Shown: positions 1 to 8,176, counted from the stretch's first letter. The stretch is 23,341 nucleotides of DNA from JACNIV01 sp965370415 (GCA_965370415.1 CBDUTJ010000044.1:1-23341), one strand, 5' to 3'. A program made the numbers and translations. The notes: a model not told the origin generated them from the letters alone.

Positions 1-175
1 TCTCAGAAAGACAGATTTTTTACAGTTTCTTAAGCTCATCTTTTGGAATCCTTTGTAGTTTCCTTTCAGCGAAAGGGAAACGTAGAAATGCAAGAGGGTA
101 TTTCTTTCTACGGAATCTTATGATCCCTTTTGCTAAAAGGAGAAAGCAGAGGATTCTTAAAATTGAAAAAGTATA
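1..175. other. Gene-free edge with three short inverted repeats
   Basis: No convincing coding frame. It holds three successive small inverted repeats: 58-67 with 71-81 (10-bp arms with one bulged base around AGC), 81-88 with 105-112 (CGTAGAAA/TTTCTACG, 16-base loop) and 126-131 with 135-140 (CCTTTT/AAAAGG around GCT). It lies just downstream of the aldehyde dehydrogenase stop, so some may act at the 3' end of that minus-strand transcript, but none has the U-tract of a classical terminator. Confidence 0.5.
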
Positions 176-1540
176 TTATTTAACACATACCGTTTTAATG
201 TTAACAAATTCCTTAATTCCGTAATGTGAGAGTTCTCTGCCAAAACCGCTTTCCTTAATACCGCCAAAAGGCAACCTTGGATCGGATTTAACAAAATCGT
301 TTACAAAACAGCAGCCGGCATCCAGGAGATTTGCAGCTATGTTTTTTCCTTTCTCGATGTTGGAAGTGAACACAGCGGCACCCAGACCGAATATTGTATC
401 ATTAGCGATTTCTATTGCTTCGTTCTCATCCTTTGCAGAAATAATAGCAGCAACGGGTCCAAAAAGCTCTTCATCATAAGCCGGCATTCCCTTGATTACA
501 TCAGTTAAAATGGTTACAGGATAGAATGCTCCTTCTATTTTGGGAATATATCCACCCAGAAGGCATTTGGCACCTTTATCAATACTTTTTATAACTTGTT
601 CGTGAAGTTCATCTCTCAGATCGGTTCTTGCCATGGGACCGATGGTTGTTTCTTTCTTTGTAGGATCACCCATAACTTGATCTTTCATTTTTTCCAGGAA
701 AAGATTTTCAAATTTTTTTCGAACAGCATCCACAACTATAAATCTTTTAGCAGCAATGCAGCTTTGTCCGGAATTTATCAATTTACTGATAACGCATTTT
801 TCTACTGCCATTTCTATATCAGCGTCTTCCAGAATTATATAAGGATCGCTGCCGCCAAGTTCCAGAACGCATTTCTTTATCATCTCACCGGCTTTTCGAG
901 CTACTGCTCTGCCTGCGGGAGTACTGCCAGTAAGTGTTACTGCTTTAATATGTGGATGTTCAATGACAGCATCAACTTTTCTGCTTCCTATCAACAGAGT
1001 TTGGAAGATATCTTTTGGAAATCCAGCTTCTATAAATATCTCTTCGATTGCCAGGGCACAGCCGGGAACATTGGATGCATGTTTCAAGATACAGGCATTA
1101 CCAGCCATCAATGCGGGTGCTGCGAACCGAAAGACCTGCCAGAAAGGAAAATTCCACGGCATCACGGCTAACACAACACCCAGAGGATTAAACGTAACAA
1201 AGCTGCTGCTCATCTCGGTCTTGATCTCTTCCGGCGTCAGGAATTTTTCTGCATTTTCTGCATAAAACCTGCAGACCCATCCGCACTTTTCTGCTTCCGC
1301 CTTTCCACTGCGCAGGAGCTTGCCCATTTCTGTCGTCATCAATTGTGCAAATTCTTCTGATCTTTCCTGCAGGATATCAGCAGCTTTGTTCATCAAACAT
1401 GCTCGATATTCAAAACTGGATTCTTTCCACTTTTGGAAAGCAATATGAGCATTTTCAATTTTGCTTTTTACTTCTTCCGGAGTTAATTCTTGGTATTCTT
1501 TTATTCTTTTATTATTGTACGGATTTATTGAAATGATCAT
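176..1540 (-). CDS. sad: NAD(P)-dependent succinate-semialdehyde dehydrogenase (Sad/YneI type)
   Basis: A 454-residue aldehyde dehydrogenase, expected to oxidise succinate semialdehyde or a similar short aldehyde to the acid in the cytosol. Visible motifs are the MPWNFP substrate/cofactor segment with Asn130, the GSTPAG nucleotide-binding loop (205-210), the general base Glu227 in LELGGSDP, the catalytic Cys261 in NSGQSC, and the C-terminal FGRELSHYGIKEF block. The LKHASNVPGC, GPMARTDLRDELH and GRELSH segments resemble E. coli Sad (YneI) more than generic ALDHs, and the length fits that family. The start is fixed by AGGAGG six bases upstream of the ATG. It is the last gene of the minus-strand run, 95 bp below the DMT transporter gene, with a palindromic repeat in the gap. 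Family is near certain; the exact substrate is inferred. Confidence 0.93.
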   Translation of the reverse strand: MIISINPYNNKRIKEYQELTPEEVKSKIENAHIAFQKWKESSFEYRACLMNKAADILQERSEEFAQLMTTEMGKLLRSGKAEAEKCGWVCRFYAENAEKFLTPEEIKTEMSSSFVTFNPLGVVLAVMPWNFPFWQVFRFAAPALMAGNACILKHASNVPGCALAIEEIFIEAGFPKDIFQTLLIGSRKVDAVIEHPHIKAVTLTGSTPAGRAVARKAGEMIKKCVLELGGSDPYIILEDADIEMAVEKCVISKLINSGQSCIAAKRFIVVDAVRKKFENLFLEKMKDQVMGDPTKKETTIGPMARTDLRDELHEQVIKSIDKGAKCLLGGYIPKIEGAFYPVTILTDVIKGMPAYDEELFGPVAAIISAKDENEAIEIANDTIFGLGAAVFTSNIEKGKNIAANLLDAGCCFVNDFVKSDPRLPFGGIKESGFGRELSHYGIKEFVNIKTVCVK

Positions 1541-1564
1541 AGATTACCTCCTGCTCAATTTACT

Positions 1565-1635
1565 TGTCATTCCCAACTGGATTGGGAATCTATTTCATTT
1601 TATTTTTGTGGATTCCCGTTTTCACGGGAATGACA
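1565..1635. repeat. Palindromic intergenic element, TGTCATTCCC...GGGAATGACA
   Basis: A 71-base element bounded by perfect 10-bp inverted termini (1565-1574 and 1626-1635). Each end carries a further small hairpin: ATTCCCAACTGGATTGGGAAT at the left, GATTCCCGTTTTCACGGGAATG at the right. Such TCATTCCC/GGGAATGA elements are common intergenic dispersed repeats in many bacteria. It directly abuts the stop codon of the DMT transporter gene on one side and ends 14 bases before the SD-bearing leader of the aldehyde dehydrogenase gene. No transposase is associated. Confidence 0.75.
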
Positions 1636-2517
1636 TTACTTTAAGTATAACTTATTCTTCTCTTGAAATACAATTCCAATTACAATTAAAATCAATCCAA
1701 GAATAGTAGAAAAAACGATCCTTTCCCTGATTACGAAATTAATGAATAGAAGCGATAAAAATGGTGTGAGATATATCAGGTTGTTCACTTGAACTGTAGA
1801 GCGGGACAGTTTAAGCGCTTTCAACCAGAAAATAAAAGTAATTCCCATCTCAAAAAGACCTATATAAACAGCTCCAGCCAGTCCTTTCCAATTTGGTAGA
1901 AGAGGAGTTTTTAAAAAGAGAAGAAATGTGAAAAAAAAGCCAAAACTGAAACTTAGAAAAAGTTTAGCGATTTCATCTCTTTTATCCCTGATATTAAAAA
2001 TAAAAAACAGTGCCCATACCACTGCACTTGAAAGTGCCAGTATCACTCCGTAAGGATTTTCAAATTTCAGGTTAAGCGGGTTTCCGCGTGTAGATATTAC
2101 TATCACACCCATAAAACTGATGAAAATTGCTCCAATACTTTTAATAGATATTTTCTGTTTCAACAGGGGAATGGAAAGTATAACGATCATAATGGGCCAG
2201 ATGAAATTTAGAGGTTGAGCTTCCTGTGCGGGAAGAAGAGTGTATGCCTTAAAAAGAATGACGTAATAAATAAAAGGATTCAACATGCCCAGAATAGCTG
2301 AATGCAGGTAATCTTTTGCAGAAAAGGAGGTCAGAAGTTTTATCTTACCCTGGAATAGCAAAATGATGAATGATGCCATTGCTGCTGTTAAAGAAGAGAA
2401 GAACAGCAATTGAATAGAGGTTAGATATCTTAAAGTGATCTTGAATGCAGAAGCTGCAGTGGACCACAATAATACAGAAAGAATTGCATAAAGGTAAGCT
2501 TGTTTCTGCGTTTTCAT
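1636..2517 (-). CDS. EamA/DMT-superfamily transporter
   Basis: A 293-residue, strongly hydrophobic inner-membrane protein with about ten predicted TM segments in two halves, as in EamA (10-TMS drug/metabolite exporter) proteins. The first half begins with the typical LYAILSVLLWSTAASAFKI segment and the second has the VVWALFFIFNIRDK repeat start. It ends in a short Lys-rich tail. Members export amino acids, metabolites or drugs; the substrate cannot be read from the sequence. Its ATG lies 3 bases after the CDF transporter stop with no clear SD, so translation is probably coupled to that gene. The stop codon abuts a palindromic repeat. Family assignment is firm, substrate unknown. Confidence 0.88.
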   Translation of the reverse strand: MKTQKQAYLYAILSVLLWSTAASAFKITLRYLTSIQLLFFSSLTAAMASFIILLFQGKIKLLTSFSAKDYLHSAILGMLNPFIYYVILFKAYTLLPAQEAQPLNFIWPIMIVILSIPLLKQKISIKSIGAIFISFMGVIVISTRGNPLNLKFENPYGVILALSSAVVWALFFIFNIRDKRDEIAKLFLSFSFGFFFTFLLFLKTPLLPNWKGLAGAVYIGLFEMGITFIFWLKALKLSRSTVQVNNLIYLTPFLSLLFINFVIRERIVFSTILGLILIVIGIVFQEKNKLYLK

Positions 2518-2520
2518 TTT

Positions 2521-3381
2521 TTATTTTAAAGGTTCGATATGAATTGTAGATTCTATTTCGAGTTCGGAACGAATAAGAGATTCCATTTCATCTGCTATCT
2601 TATGAGCTTCTTTCAACTTCATTTTGGGTGGAAGTTCTATGTGGAAGGTGATCTCTTTGTGGTCACCATAATTATGAATATGAATATGATGCATGTGAAC
2701 GGGGATATGTATTTTGCTTTTAACAAGTTCTACAATTGTATCCATTAATTCTTTATCCGGTTTCTCTCCGATCAATGAGCTCACTGAACTTTTAAGAATT
2801 TCAAACGCAACATGGAATATTAACAGGGACATAATTAATCCCAGGGCGCTGTCTGCCCACCAATAAAACTTACCAAGGAAGATACCGAACAGAATAACCA
2901 GCGATGAAAACGAATCGGTGCGATGATGCCAGCCGTCTGCGATCAGCAATTTTGATCCGGTTTTTTTACCACCCCATATTGCGAATCGAGCCATTAACTC
3001 TTTTACAATCACAGAAATTGCGGTGATGATTATTGCAGGTTTACCGAAAGATGCAGCTTGATGAGAATAGAACTTCCTGATGGATTCAAGGAGAAAATTT
3101 CCACCTACAACGGCAAGAATTATACCGATGATAACAGTGGCAACGATCTCTGCTCGACCATGACCAAAAGGATGTTCTTTGTCGGCAGGTTTATTAGATA
3201 TTTTAATACCGATCAGAAGAATTATCGAAGAGAAAGAATCTGAAAGAGTGTGCCAGGCATCTGCAATGATGGCAACTGAAGAAGACATTATTCCAACCCA
3301 GTATTTGAACCCAAAAAGAATAATATTCAGAAGGATGGAACTTATTGCTTCGATATAACCGATAGACGTTTTTCTTTTCAT
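2521..3381 (-). CDS. Cation diffusion facilitator family transporter (zinc type)
   Basis: A 286-residue CDF antiporter, expected to export divalent metal from the cytoplasm in exchange for protons. Six TM segments occupy roughly residues 8-195. Both transport-site motifs are HxxxD: His44/Asp48 in WHTLSD on TM2 and His152/Asp156 in WHHRTD on TM5, the arrangement linked to Zn/Cd rather than Mn or Fe. The HPFGHGRAE loop (70-78) is the family hallmark. The C-terminal cytoplasmic dimerisation domain is His-rich (HMHHIHIH near residue 225), consistent with regulatory metal binding. The gene starts 4 bases after the phosphodiesterase stop and ends 3 bases before the DMT gene, indicating one operon. 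Zn preference is inferred from motifs. Confidence 0.94.
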   Translation of the reverse strand: MKRKTSIGYIEAISSILLNIILFGFKYWVGIMSSSVAIIADAWHTLSDSFSSIILLIGIKISNKPADKEHPFGHGRAEIVATVIIGIILAVVGGNFLLESIRKFYSHQAASFGKPAIIITAISVIVKELMARFAIWGGKKTGSKLLIADGWHHRTDSFSSLVILFGIFLGKFYWWADSALGLIMSLLIFHVAFEILKSSVSSLIGEKPDKELMDTIVELVKSKIHIPVHMHHIHIHNYGDHKEITFHIELPPKMKLKEAHKIADEMESLIRSELEIESTIHIEPLK

Positions 3382-3385
3382 GAAC

Positions 3386-4576
3386 TTAAAGGTCGATTTT
3401 TATTAATGGGACCAGCATTTCATCTTCCGTAAGTCCAGCATGATGTGCCAGGAATTCTTTTTTCCACTTTCCATTTTGCTCGTAAACGGTTCTAATTGCT
3501 GCATCCGAAATTGCAATTCCCACAAAATCACCTAACAGATCGTCTATTTTCTGATGCATCTTACCTTTTCCCAGAAAGCCTTTCGTTAGAAATTCATCTC
3601 TTGTCAGAATCAGGAATTTATCTTCGTACTTCTGTATCACATCCTTGAATTTATCAAATTTATGTTTCTTAACAAAAAATGAAATAAAGCGTGGTTCCGG
3701 AACTGTGGGTAATATCAGGCAGTCAAAAAGTTCTTCATCTTCATTTGCGTAAAAGTATTTATTCACATCCACCAGTCCATGATCTGCAGTAATGAAAATT
3801 GAAGTATTCGTGCCTTTCAATTTATGAGTTAGTTTTTCAGATGCAATATCGATCTCTTTGAGATAATCTTCAACGATTTTCGAATGTATTCCGTTCTTAT
3901 GTTGCAACCCATCTGGGTTTGCCGAATAGCTCATTATGAACTTCCTGGAAGGAGAATTCTTTTTCACAATTTTTTCTATAATATTAAATAACTTTTTTGT
4001 AGTTTTATAGGATTTTATAGTAGAAGGCTGAGAAACGATTTCTGAGTAAGGCTTTTTGGCAAGATATTTGGCATAGATATTATAGAGTTCCACCGAAGGA
4101 TCTGCTTTGTGGATTTTTTGGAAAATGTTTTCAAATCCCATTTTTTCATAAGTTTGGTATTTTTTATGATCGATTTCTTTTCCGGTGATGCTGTCCCAGT
4201 TTGGAAGAAAATCTATGAATTTATAATATTCCTTAAAGAACATGGTCCAACCCAGAGCTCCATGTTCGAGTGGTGTTTTTGCTGTGCGAAAGCTTGTAAT
4301 AACGGAGGTAGTTGTGGATGGAAAAACAGAAGTTATCGAATCTACAAGGTGCTCTGCAAGATATGAACTGGAAGTCTGCGAGTATTTTTTTAAAAGATTA
4401 TAACCATATCCATCGAAGATCATCAGCACGATATTCTTTCTGTTTTGCAGCTTTGTAGTGTTTAGCTGTTTTAAAGGTGGATGTTCGATTGGAACGTTAT
4501 AATTCTGCAGGATGGATGACATCAGATTTATGATGCAATTATCATAATCAGGAAAAACAACTTCATATTTTGTCAT
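3386..4576 (-). CDS. Alkaline phosphatase superfamily protein (type I phosphodiesterase/nucleotide pyrophosphatase)
   Basis: A 396-residue protein with the full metal-site set of the phosphodiesterase/nucleotide pyrophosphatase family: Asp55 in MIFDGYG, the nucleophile Thr in FPSTTTSV (88-90), His105-Gly106 in TPLEHGALGW, Asp222 and His226 in NPDGLQH, Asp265-His266 in TADHG, and His378/379 near the C terminus. These bind two metals (usually Zn) and hydrolyse phosphodiester or phosphonate bonds. There is no signal peptide or TM segment, so it looks cytosolic, which is less usual for this superfamily. The SD is weak (GATGAAAG). It sits 38 bases below a membrane-anchored hypothetical and 4 bases above a zinc-type CDF gene. 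Family is certain; substrate is not known. Confidence 0.9.
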   Translation of the reverse strand: MTKYEVVFPDYDNCIINLMSSILQNYNVPIEHPPLKQLNTTKLQNRKNIVLMIFDGYGYNLLKKYSQTSSSYLAEHLVDSITSVFPSTTTSVITSFRTAKTPLEHGALGWTMFFKEYYKFIDFLPNWDSITGKEIDHKKYQTYEKMGFENIFQKIHKADPSVELYNIYAKYLAKKPYSEIVSQPSTIKSYKTTKKLFNIIEKIVKKNSPSRKFIMSYSANPDGLQHKNGIHSKIVEDYLKEIDIASEKLTHKLKGTNTSIFITADHGLVDVNKYFYANEDEELFDCLILPTVPEPRFISFFVKKHKFDKFKDVIQKYEDKFLILTRDEFLTKGFLGKGKMHQKIDDLLGDFVGIAISDAAIRTVYEQNGKWKKEFLAHHAGLTEDEMLVPLIKIDL

Positions 4577-4614
4577 AGATTTTCTTTCATCGGTATTTCT
4601 TATGCTTTGATTTT

Positions 4615-5256
4615 CTACCTGTAAATATAATTACCTATCTTAATTTTGGTTACATAAAGTATCTCGCAAGAACCATTGCCTGTATCATCTCGTGTTGTAC
4701 TGGTATTCCAGTGAACCGATTTTCCTTTGTATTTACCTCTCACATTCACCAGTTTGCCTTCCAGCTCCACTATGTCTTTTTTCCTGATAGATTTAACTGC
4801 TTTGGCGATATTGGAATTGGCAGAAATTATATGATGATTCGAAGAATGTTTAGATATGTAATTTTGAGAAATGGGGCATTGGGCATCATAGCGGTAACGG
4901 TACCAGCGAAGAACCTGCTTGAATTTTATATGATCCAGGTTTTCCTGTCGTGATACTCCACCCCAACCCAGAGCAAGATCATAAGGAGATATTTGACTGG
5001 ACCAGTCTGAAATGTATTTTTTTTTGCTTAAGACAATAGCTCCGATTTTATATGTAGCTTGTGGTGTTAATTTCAATTGCAGATTTTTTTTTGTGATCAT
5101 GATCGGTTCATTTGACCAGAGTGCAGATTGCACAGGATCCTGTAATGTATCTATACTGGAGAAATCTTCTTCTATCGGGGTTGGTTTGTTCAGAAAATAG
5201 TATCCTGCTACAATTACTGCAAACAATATCAGAATTAGTATTAATACTTTTATCAT
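4615..5256 (-). CDS. Conserved hypothetical protein with N-terminal membrane anchor
   Basis: A 213-residue protein. Residues 3-22 form one hydrophobic segment (ILILILFAVIVAGYYF), followed by a polar extracytoplasmic-type region. Conserved-looking blocks are DLALGWGG (93-100), a WYRYRYD stretch, ISKHSSNHHIISAN (134-147) and TTRDDTGNGSCE (187-198), with two cysteines. From memory the DLxLGWG, HSxNxHxI and TRDDxGNGxCE blocks belong to a conserved protein family of unknown function found in several Proteobacteria. The middle GKLVNVRGKYKGK could be an OB-like beta segment. The SD AGAGGTAA supports this start. It lies between the HExxH protein (81-base gap) and the phosphodiesterase (38-base gap). 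Function unknown. Confidence 0.8.
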   Translation of the reverse strand: MIKVLILILILFAVIVAGYYFLNKPTPIEEDFSSIDTLQDPVQSALWSNEPIMITKKNLQLKLTPQATYKIGAIVLSKKKYISDWSSQISPYDLALGWGGVSRQENLDHIKFKQVLRWYRYRYDAQCPISQNYISKHSSNHHIISANSNIAKAVKSIRKKDIVELEGKLVNVRGKYKGKSVHWNTSTTRDDTGNGSCEILYVTKIKIGNYIYR

Positions 5257-5337
5257 TATTCTTACCTCTAAATTATTCTAAACACAAAACGAATAAATAT
5301 TATTATGGATTCATATCAAGAAATTAATTTTTTTACA

Positions 5338-6054
5338 TTATAATCTGTAATTTTTTCGCAGGTATTCCTGCAACTCTCTTTCTAATTGGCTCTGGTTGAT
5401 CGTTGTATTGACCAGAGCTTCAAAATCGTATTTTTTCTCATTCAACAGGTAGGTTACCAGCAATCTATATTTAAGATACTGGAAAGCAGGAGAAGTAGAA
5501 TTCACACCATTGTAGATCATCTTGATACCAGCGTTTAAATCGAATGCAACTTCTCCGCCTATATACTCACAATATCCCTCTTTTTTCCAGGTTGCCAACT
5601 TACGGTTTCCACGTATCCCTATCTTCTTTTCGATGAGAATATGAGTAGCTTCATGAGCAAGAACACTGGAGAGCGATCTTTCATTGTCCTCTTTTGCATT
5701 TCTATAAACCTTATTGCTTTTTATATCCGTTTGAGAAACGAATATATTTTTAAAGATAGGAAAAGCGGCAGCAAAAGCATTTTTCTGTCCCGGAACAAAG
5801 GTAGCATACAATTTGATATTGCTGCTGAGATACATTCTGTATTTCACTTTCTCGTTATATATCTCCGAACGTGAAAGTTTCTTTTCTACTTCATCTAAAA
5901 TCTGGAAGATATTGTCATCGATTTTTTTATCGGAATAGATACGGAATTTCTTGTAAATTACCTTGTGATGGTAAATTGTGAGATTGGGAAAAATAACCAG
6001 CACAATAAAAATAAGTGCCAGCGCAATGATAATATAATATCCCGGATATCGCAT
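5338..6054 (-). CDS. Membrane-anchored putative zinc metallopeptidase (HExxH)
   Basis: A 238-residue protein with an N-terminal TM segment (about 6-23), then a domain likely outside the cytoplasm. It carries HEATH at 134-138, matching the HExxH zinc motif, and downstream KEGYCEY with Glu159 and Glu163. Glu159, about 20 residues on, is the likely third ligand as in gluzincins of the W(K/V)xEGYAxY type. No peptidase activity can be asserted; several such small proteins are uncharacterised. The SD GGAGGA seven bases upstream supports the start. It is the first gene of the second minus-strand run, 81 bases upstream of another anchored protein. It could also be a degenerate or structural relative. 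Zn binding is inferred from the motif. Confidence 0.75.
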   Translation of the reverse strand: MRYPGYYIIIALALIFIVLVIFPNLTIYHHKVIYKKFRIYSDKKIDDNIFQILDEVEKKLSRSEIYNEKVKYRMYLSSNIKLYATFVPGQKNAFAAAFPIFKNIFVSQTDIKSNKVYRNAKEDNERSLSSVLAHEATHILIEKKIGIRGNRKLATWKKEGYCEYIGGEVAFDLNAGIKMIYNGVNSTSPAFQYLKYRLLVTYLLNEKKYDFEALVNTTINQSQLERELQEYLRKNYRL

Positions 6055-6157
6055 AGATCAATCCTCCAATAGAAAGATTAACAGGCAGGTTTGTTTGTAA
6101 AGGAATAAATTGAAACAAGCTTTCCCCGAGAAATATTTAAATCATTTTGTATAATAA

Positions 6158-6213
6158 TCTCGTTCCCAAACAGGAGTTCCACGCGATGCCGCATGGCTGT
6201 CGTAGGAACGAGA
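6158..6213. repeat. GTTCCC-type intergenic palindrome
   Basis: Perfect 9-bp inverted termini TCTCGTTCC (6158-6166) and GGAACGAGA (6205-6213) enclose a 38-base interior. Part of the interior, GTTCCACG, pairs imperfectly with CGTAGGAAC. The termini match the palindromes at 11003-11026, 13116-13137, 13873-13900 and 19398-19423, making this a dispersed family. Confidence 0.65.
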
Positions 6214-6254
6214 CAACATCTTTTCTGCAAATTCACAATTTCTTTTGGATTGAT

Positions 6255-6301
6255 ATAAAAAAATCTCTTCGTAATCATAGGGGGAGAATTACGAAGAGAT
6301 T
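6255..6301 (-). terminator. Rho-independent terminator of the channel/CNBD operon
   Basis: On the minus strand a perfect 14-bp stem, AATCTCTTCGTAAT paired with ATTACGAAGAGATT (6262-6275 with 6288-6301), closes a 12-base loop and runs straight into a U-tract (seven A on the plus strand, 6257-6263). It lies about 177 bases beyond the stop of the cyclic-nucleotide-binding protein gene and is the natural end of that transcript. Confidence 0.8.
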
Positions 6302-6477
6302 AACAGGCAGAGGAGAATGCCCGAAAAAACTTCATTAAATAAAGATGCATATTTTGTACCATAATTGTTTATTAAATATAACTGGTTGCAAAGATGTAAG
6401 ATATAAACTGAAGATAAAAAAATATTTCTGGTTTTATTATTAAAATGATAAAATATGAAGCAGAATGATAAAGTTGA

Positions 6478-6969
6478 TCATCCTTTCAAAGCATAAATAA
6501 GAGCAGTAGTCAACTTCAAAACATCATCATTTGTTTTTTCCAGAATTGATGATAGTTTTCTGGATATTTCCAGCAGTACTTTGAATCCTATCGTGGGGTG
6601 GTCGATGCAAATATTCATGAAATCCTGCTGATTTATTGTATAGAGTTCACAATCTGTTTTGGCAGTAGCGGTAGCAGTTCTTTTCTGGAATCCCAATAAT
6701 CCTATTTCACCGAAAAAAACATGATACATTGACTTTAATGTAATAAATGTTTTATTAATTTGCTCTTGTTCATCTATCATGGTCATTTTCTTGGAAATAC
6801 ATACTTCTCCGGAATAGAGAATGAACAGCTTATCACTTAGTTTGTTTTCTGTAATAATTGCATCATTTTTTTTGAATTTGGCCAGTTTTAATTTTTTAGC
6901 GAAGATTTCAAGTTCTTGCGGAGTAAGGTCTTTTAAAAGATTTACTTTTTTTAAAAATTTCAGATCCAT
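6478..6969 (-). CDS. Cyclic nucleotide-binding domain protein
   Basis: A 163-residue protein that is essentially one cNMP-binding domain: a beta-roll (about 30-115) with the phosphate-binding cassette GEIGLLGFQKRTATATA, including Gly87-Glu88 (ribose contact) and Arg97 (phosphate contact), then C-terminal helices. There is no DNA-binding helix-turn-helix, so it is not a complete CRP-like regulator. I chose the ATG at 6969 because GAGGAA lies just before it; an upstream TTG (6987) would overlap the channel gene. It begins 7 bases after the potassium channel stop, so the two are co-transcribed and this may be a detached gating subunit. Retained Glu and Arg suggest real cAMP or cGMP binding; the partner is inferred. 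Confidence 0.88.
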   Translation of the reverse strand: MDLKFLKKVNLLKDLTPQELEIFAKKLKLAKFKKNDAIITENKLSDKLFILYSGEVCISKKMTMIDEQEQINKTFITLKSMYHVFFGEIGLLGFQKRTATATAKTDCELYTINQQDFMNICIDHPTIGFKVLLEISRKLSSILEKTNDDVLKLTTALIYALKG

Positions 6970-6976
6970 TATTTCC

Positions 6977-8134
6977 TCACAATACAATGGCTTTATCAGT
7001 TTCCTGGATTATATATTCATCTGTCGGTTTGATCTTGATATTGCTTTTTGTTTCACCGCTCTTGAATTTTTTACCAGATAGTTCGAACTGTTGTTTAATG
7101 AATTTATCGATGCTGGATGTATCATCAGAGAGTACCTGCTCAATAGAAACTTCGGGATGAATAGAGACAATACCCAGCAGGATAAGATCGCGCTCTTTTT
7201 TCAGGAATTCTGTCAGTTCAGCGAATGTTTTTGTCACAAATTCACCGGGAATATCTACTTCTTTAAATCCCTTTCCATCGCTGAATTTCAGGATTTCCTG
7301 AATGAAGTCCGGTACAGATGGATTGATGGTAGAATTTGCTAACAGGTTTCCACCTACATCATCGAAGATAATAACATTCTGAACCATATCCCGTCGAATA
7401 TTAGGCAGGTATTTTTCATCGTAGAGCTGCATGGTTATCTTTCCTTTCAACTTGAGATATGCTATGTTATGGGAAGCGATTATCGTGCGTTCGTCTGATG
7501 GGCTGGAATTGGGTTTGCTTTCATCATAGAGCAATATTATATGCTGAGCTTCTTTTACATTTCCCTTCAAAAGAACTTCCTGGTTTGTAAAATCGCCATT
7601 GATGAACTTAATATCAAGATCGGGGTAATGATTCTGAAAAGCTGAGATTTTACCTTCATCCAGTTCATTTATCAACACGATATTCGGGATCTGTGCAGGA
7701 TCGAGCTTGCTGATAAAATCCAGTATTTTATTTGCACTTGCGTTCCAGCCGCAGATCAATATATGATTTTTTTCTCGTATTTTATTCAAACCTTTCCTCT
7801 CCTTTATTTTTTTATCTATAAAAGTACTGGCGATAAAAGCGGTAAATGTGGAAAATATTGTAAATCCAAGAAAGATAAATACAATTCCAATGATTCTGCC
7901 CCAGAAAGTTCTGGGAACAAGATCACCATAACCCACTGTGGTTATTGTAACCAGAGACCACCAGATGGCATCAAAAAAATTCTTGATATCACCGCCGGCT
8001 TTCTGATGTTCCACAGCCAGCATAATTGTAGCTCCTGCTATCACTACGCAGCAGATAAACAGTATATTTTTAAGTAAATGAATTACGTGCTTATTCCTGT
8101 TTATTGTCCGGTAAAAATTTCTTTTAAAACCCAC
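6977..8134 (-). CDS. Two-TM potassium channel with TrkA-N (RCK) domain
   Basis: A 385-residue inner-membrane K+ channel. TM1 is about residues 21-41, the pore helix and selectivity filter TITTVGYGD occupy 63-71, and TM2 is about 80-105. A TrkA-N/RCK Rossmann domain starts near residue 124 with HILICGWNASANKIL, followed by IVLINELDE, and extends to a further ligand-sensing region. This is the MthK/Kch-like layout. The start is GTG, supported by AGGTGA just upstream. The GWNASA loop departs from the usual GxGxxG, so the bound nucleotide may be atypical. It leads an operon with a stand-alone cyclic-nucleotide-binding protein. Ion selectivity is well supported by the filter; regulation is inferred. 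Confidence 0.93.
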   Translation of the reverse strand: MGFKRNFYRTINRNKHVIHLLKNILFICCVVIAGATIMLAVEHQKAGGDIKNFFDAIWWSLVTITTVGYGDLVPRTFWGRIIGIVFIFLGFTIFSTFTAFIASTFIDKKIKERKGLNKIREKNHILICGWNASANKILDFISKLDPAQIPNIVLINELDEGKISAFQNHYPDLDIKFINGDFTNQEVLLKGNVKEAQHIILLYDESKPNSSPSDERTIIASHNIAYLKLKGKITMQLYDEKYLPNIRRDMVQNVIIFDDVGGNLLANSTINPSVPDFIQEILKFSDGKGFKEVDIPGEFVTKTFAELTEFLKKERDLILLGIVSIHPEVSIEQVLSDDTSSIDKFIKQQFELSGKKFKSGETKSNIKIKPTDEYIIQETDKAIVL

Positions 8135-8176
8135 AAATCACCTAACCTATTGCCTTCTATTTAATTTCTGTATACT

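Larger units (their letters stand above)
6055..6477. other. 423-base gap: palindrome, terminator, short direct repeat
   Basis: No supported gene. It contains a GTTCCC-type palindrome (6158-6213), a rho-independent terminator for the minus-strand channel operon (6255-6301) and a 14-base direct repeat AGATTAACAGGCAG at 6075-6088 and 6297-6310. The part from about 6340 to 6477 is AT-rich, and I see nothing specific in it. Promoters for the leftward gene at 6054 should lie here, but none is clear. Confidence 0.6.

Noticed and set aside
596..1171. Long open frame on the plus strand opposite the aldehyde dehydrogenase
   Set aside because: It is antisense to a gene with complete catalytic motifs, and its translation is Cys/Phe/His-rich with no domain and no SD.
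6078..6278. 66-codon minus-strand frame in the 6055-6477 gap
   Set aside because: It is made largely of a GTTCCC palindrome and terminator sequence, has no recognisable motif and is unlikely to be a gene.
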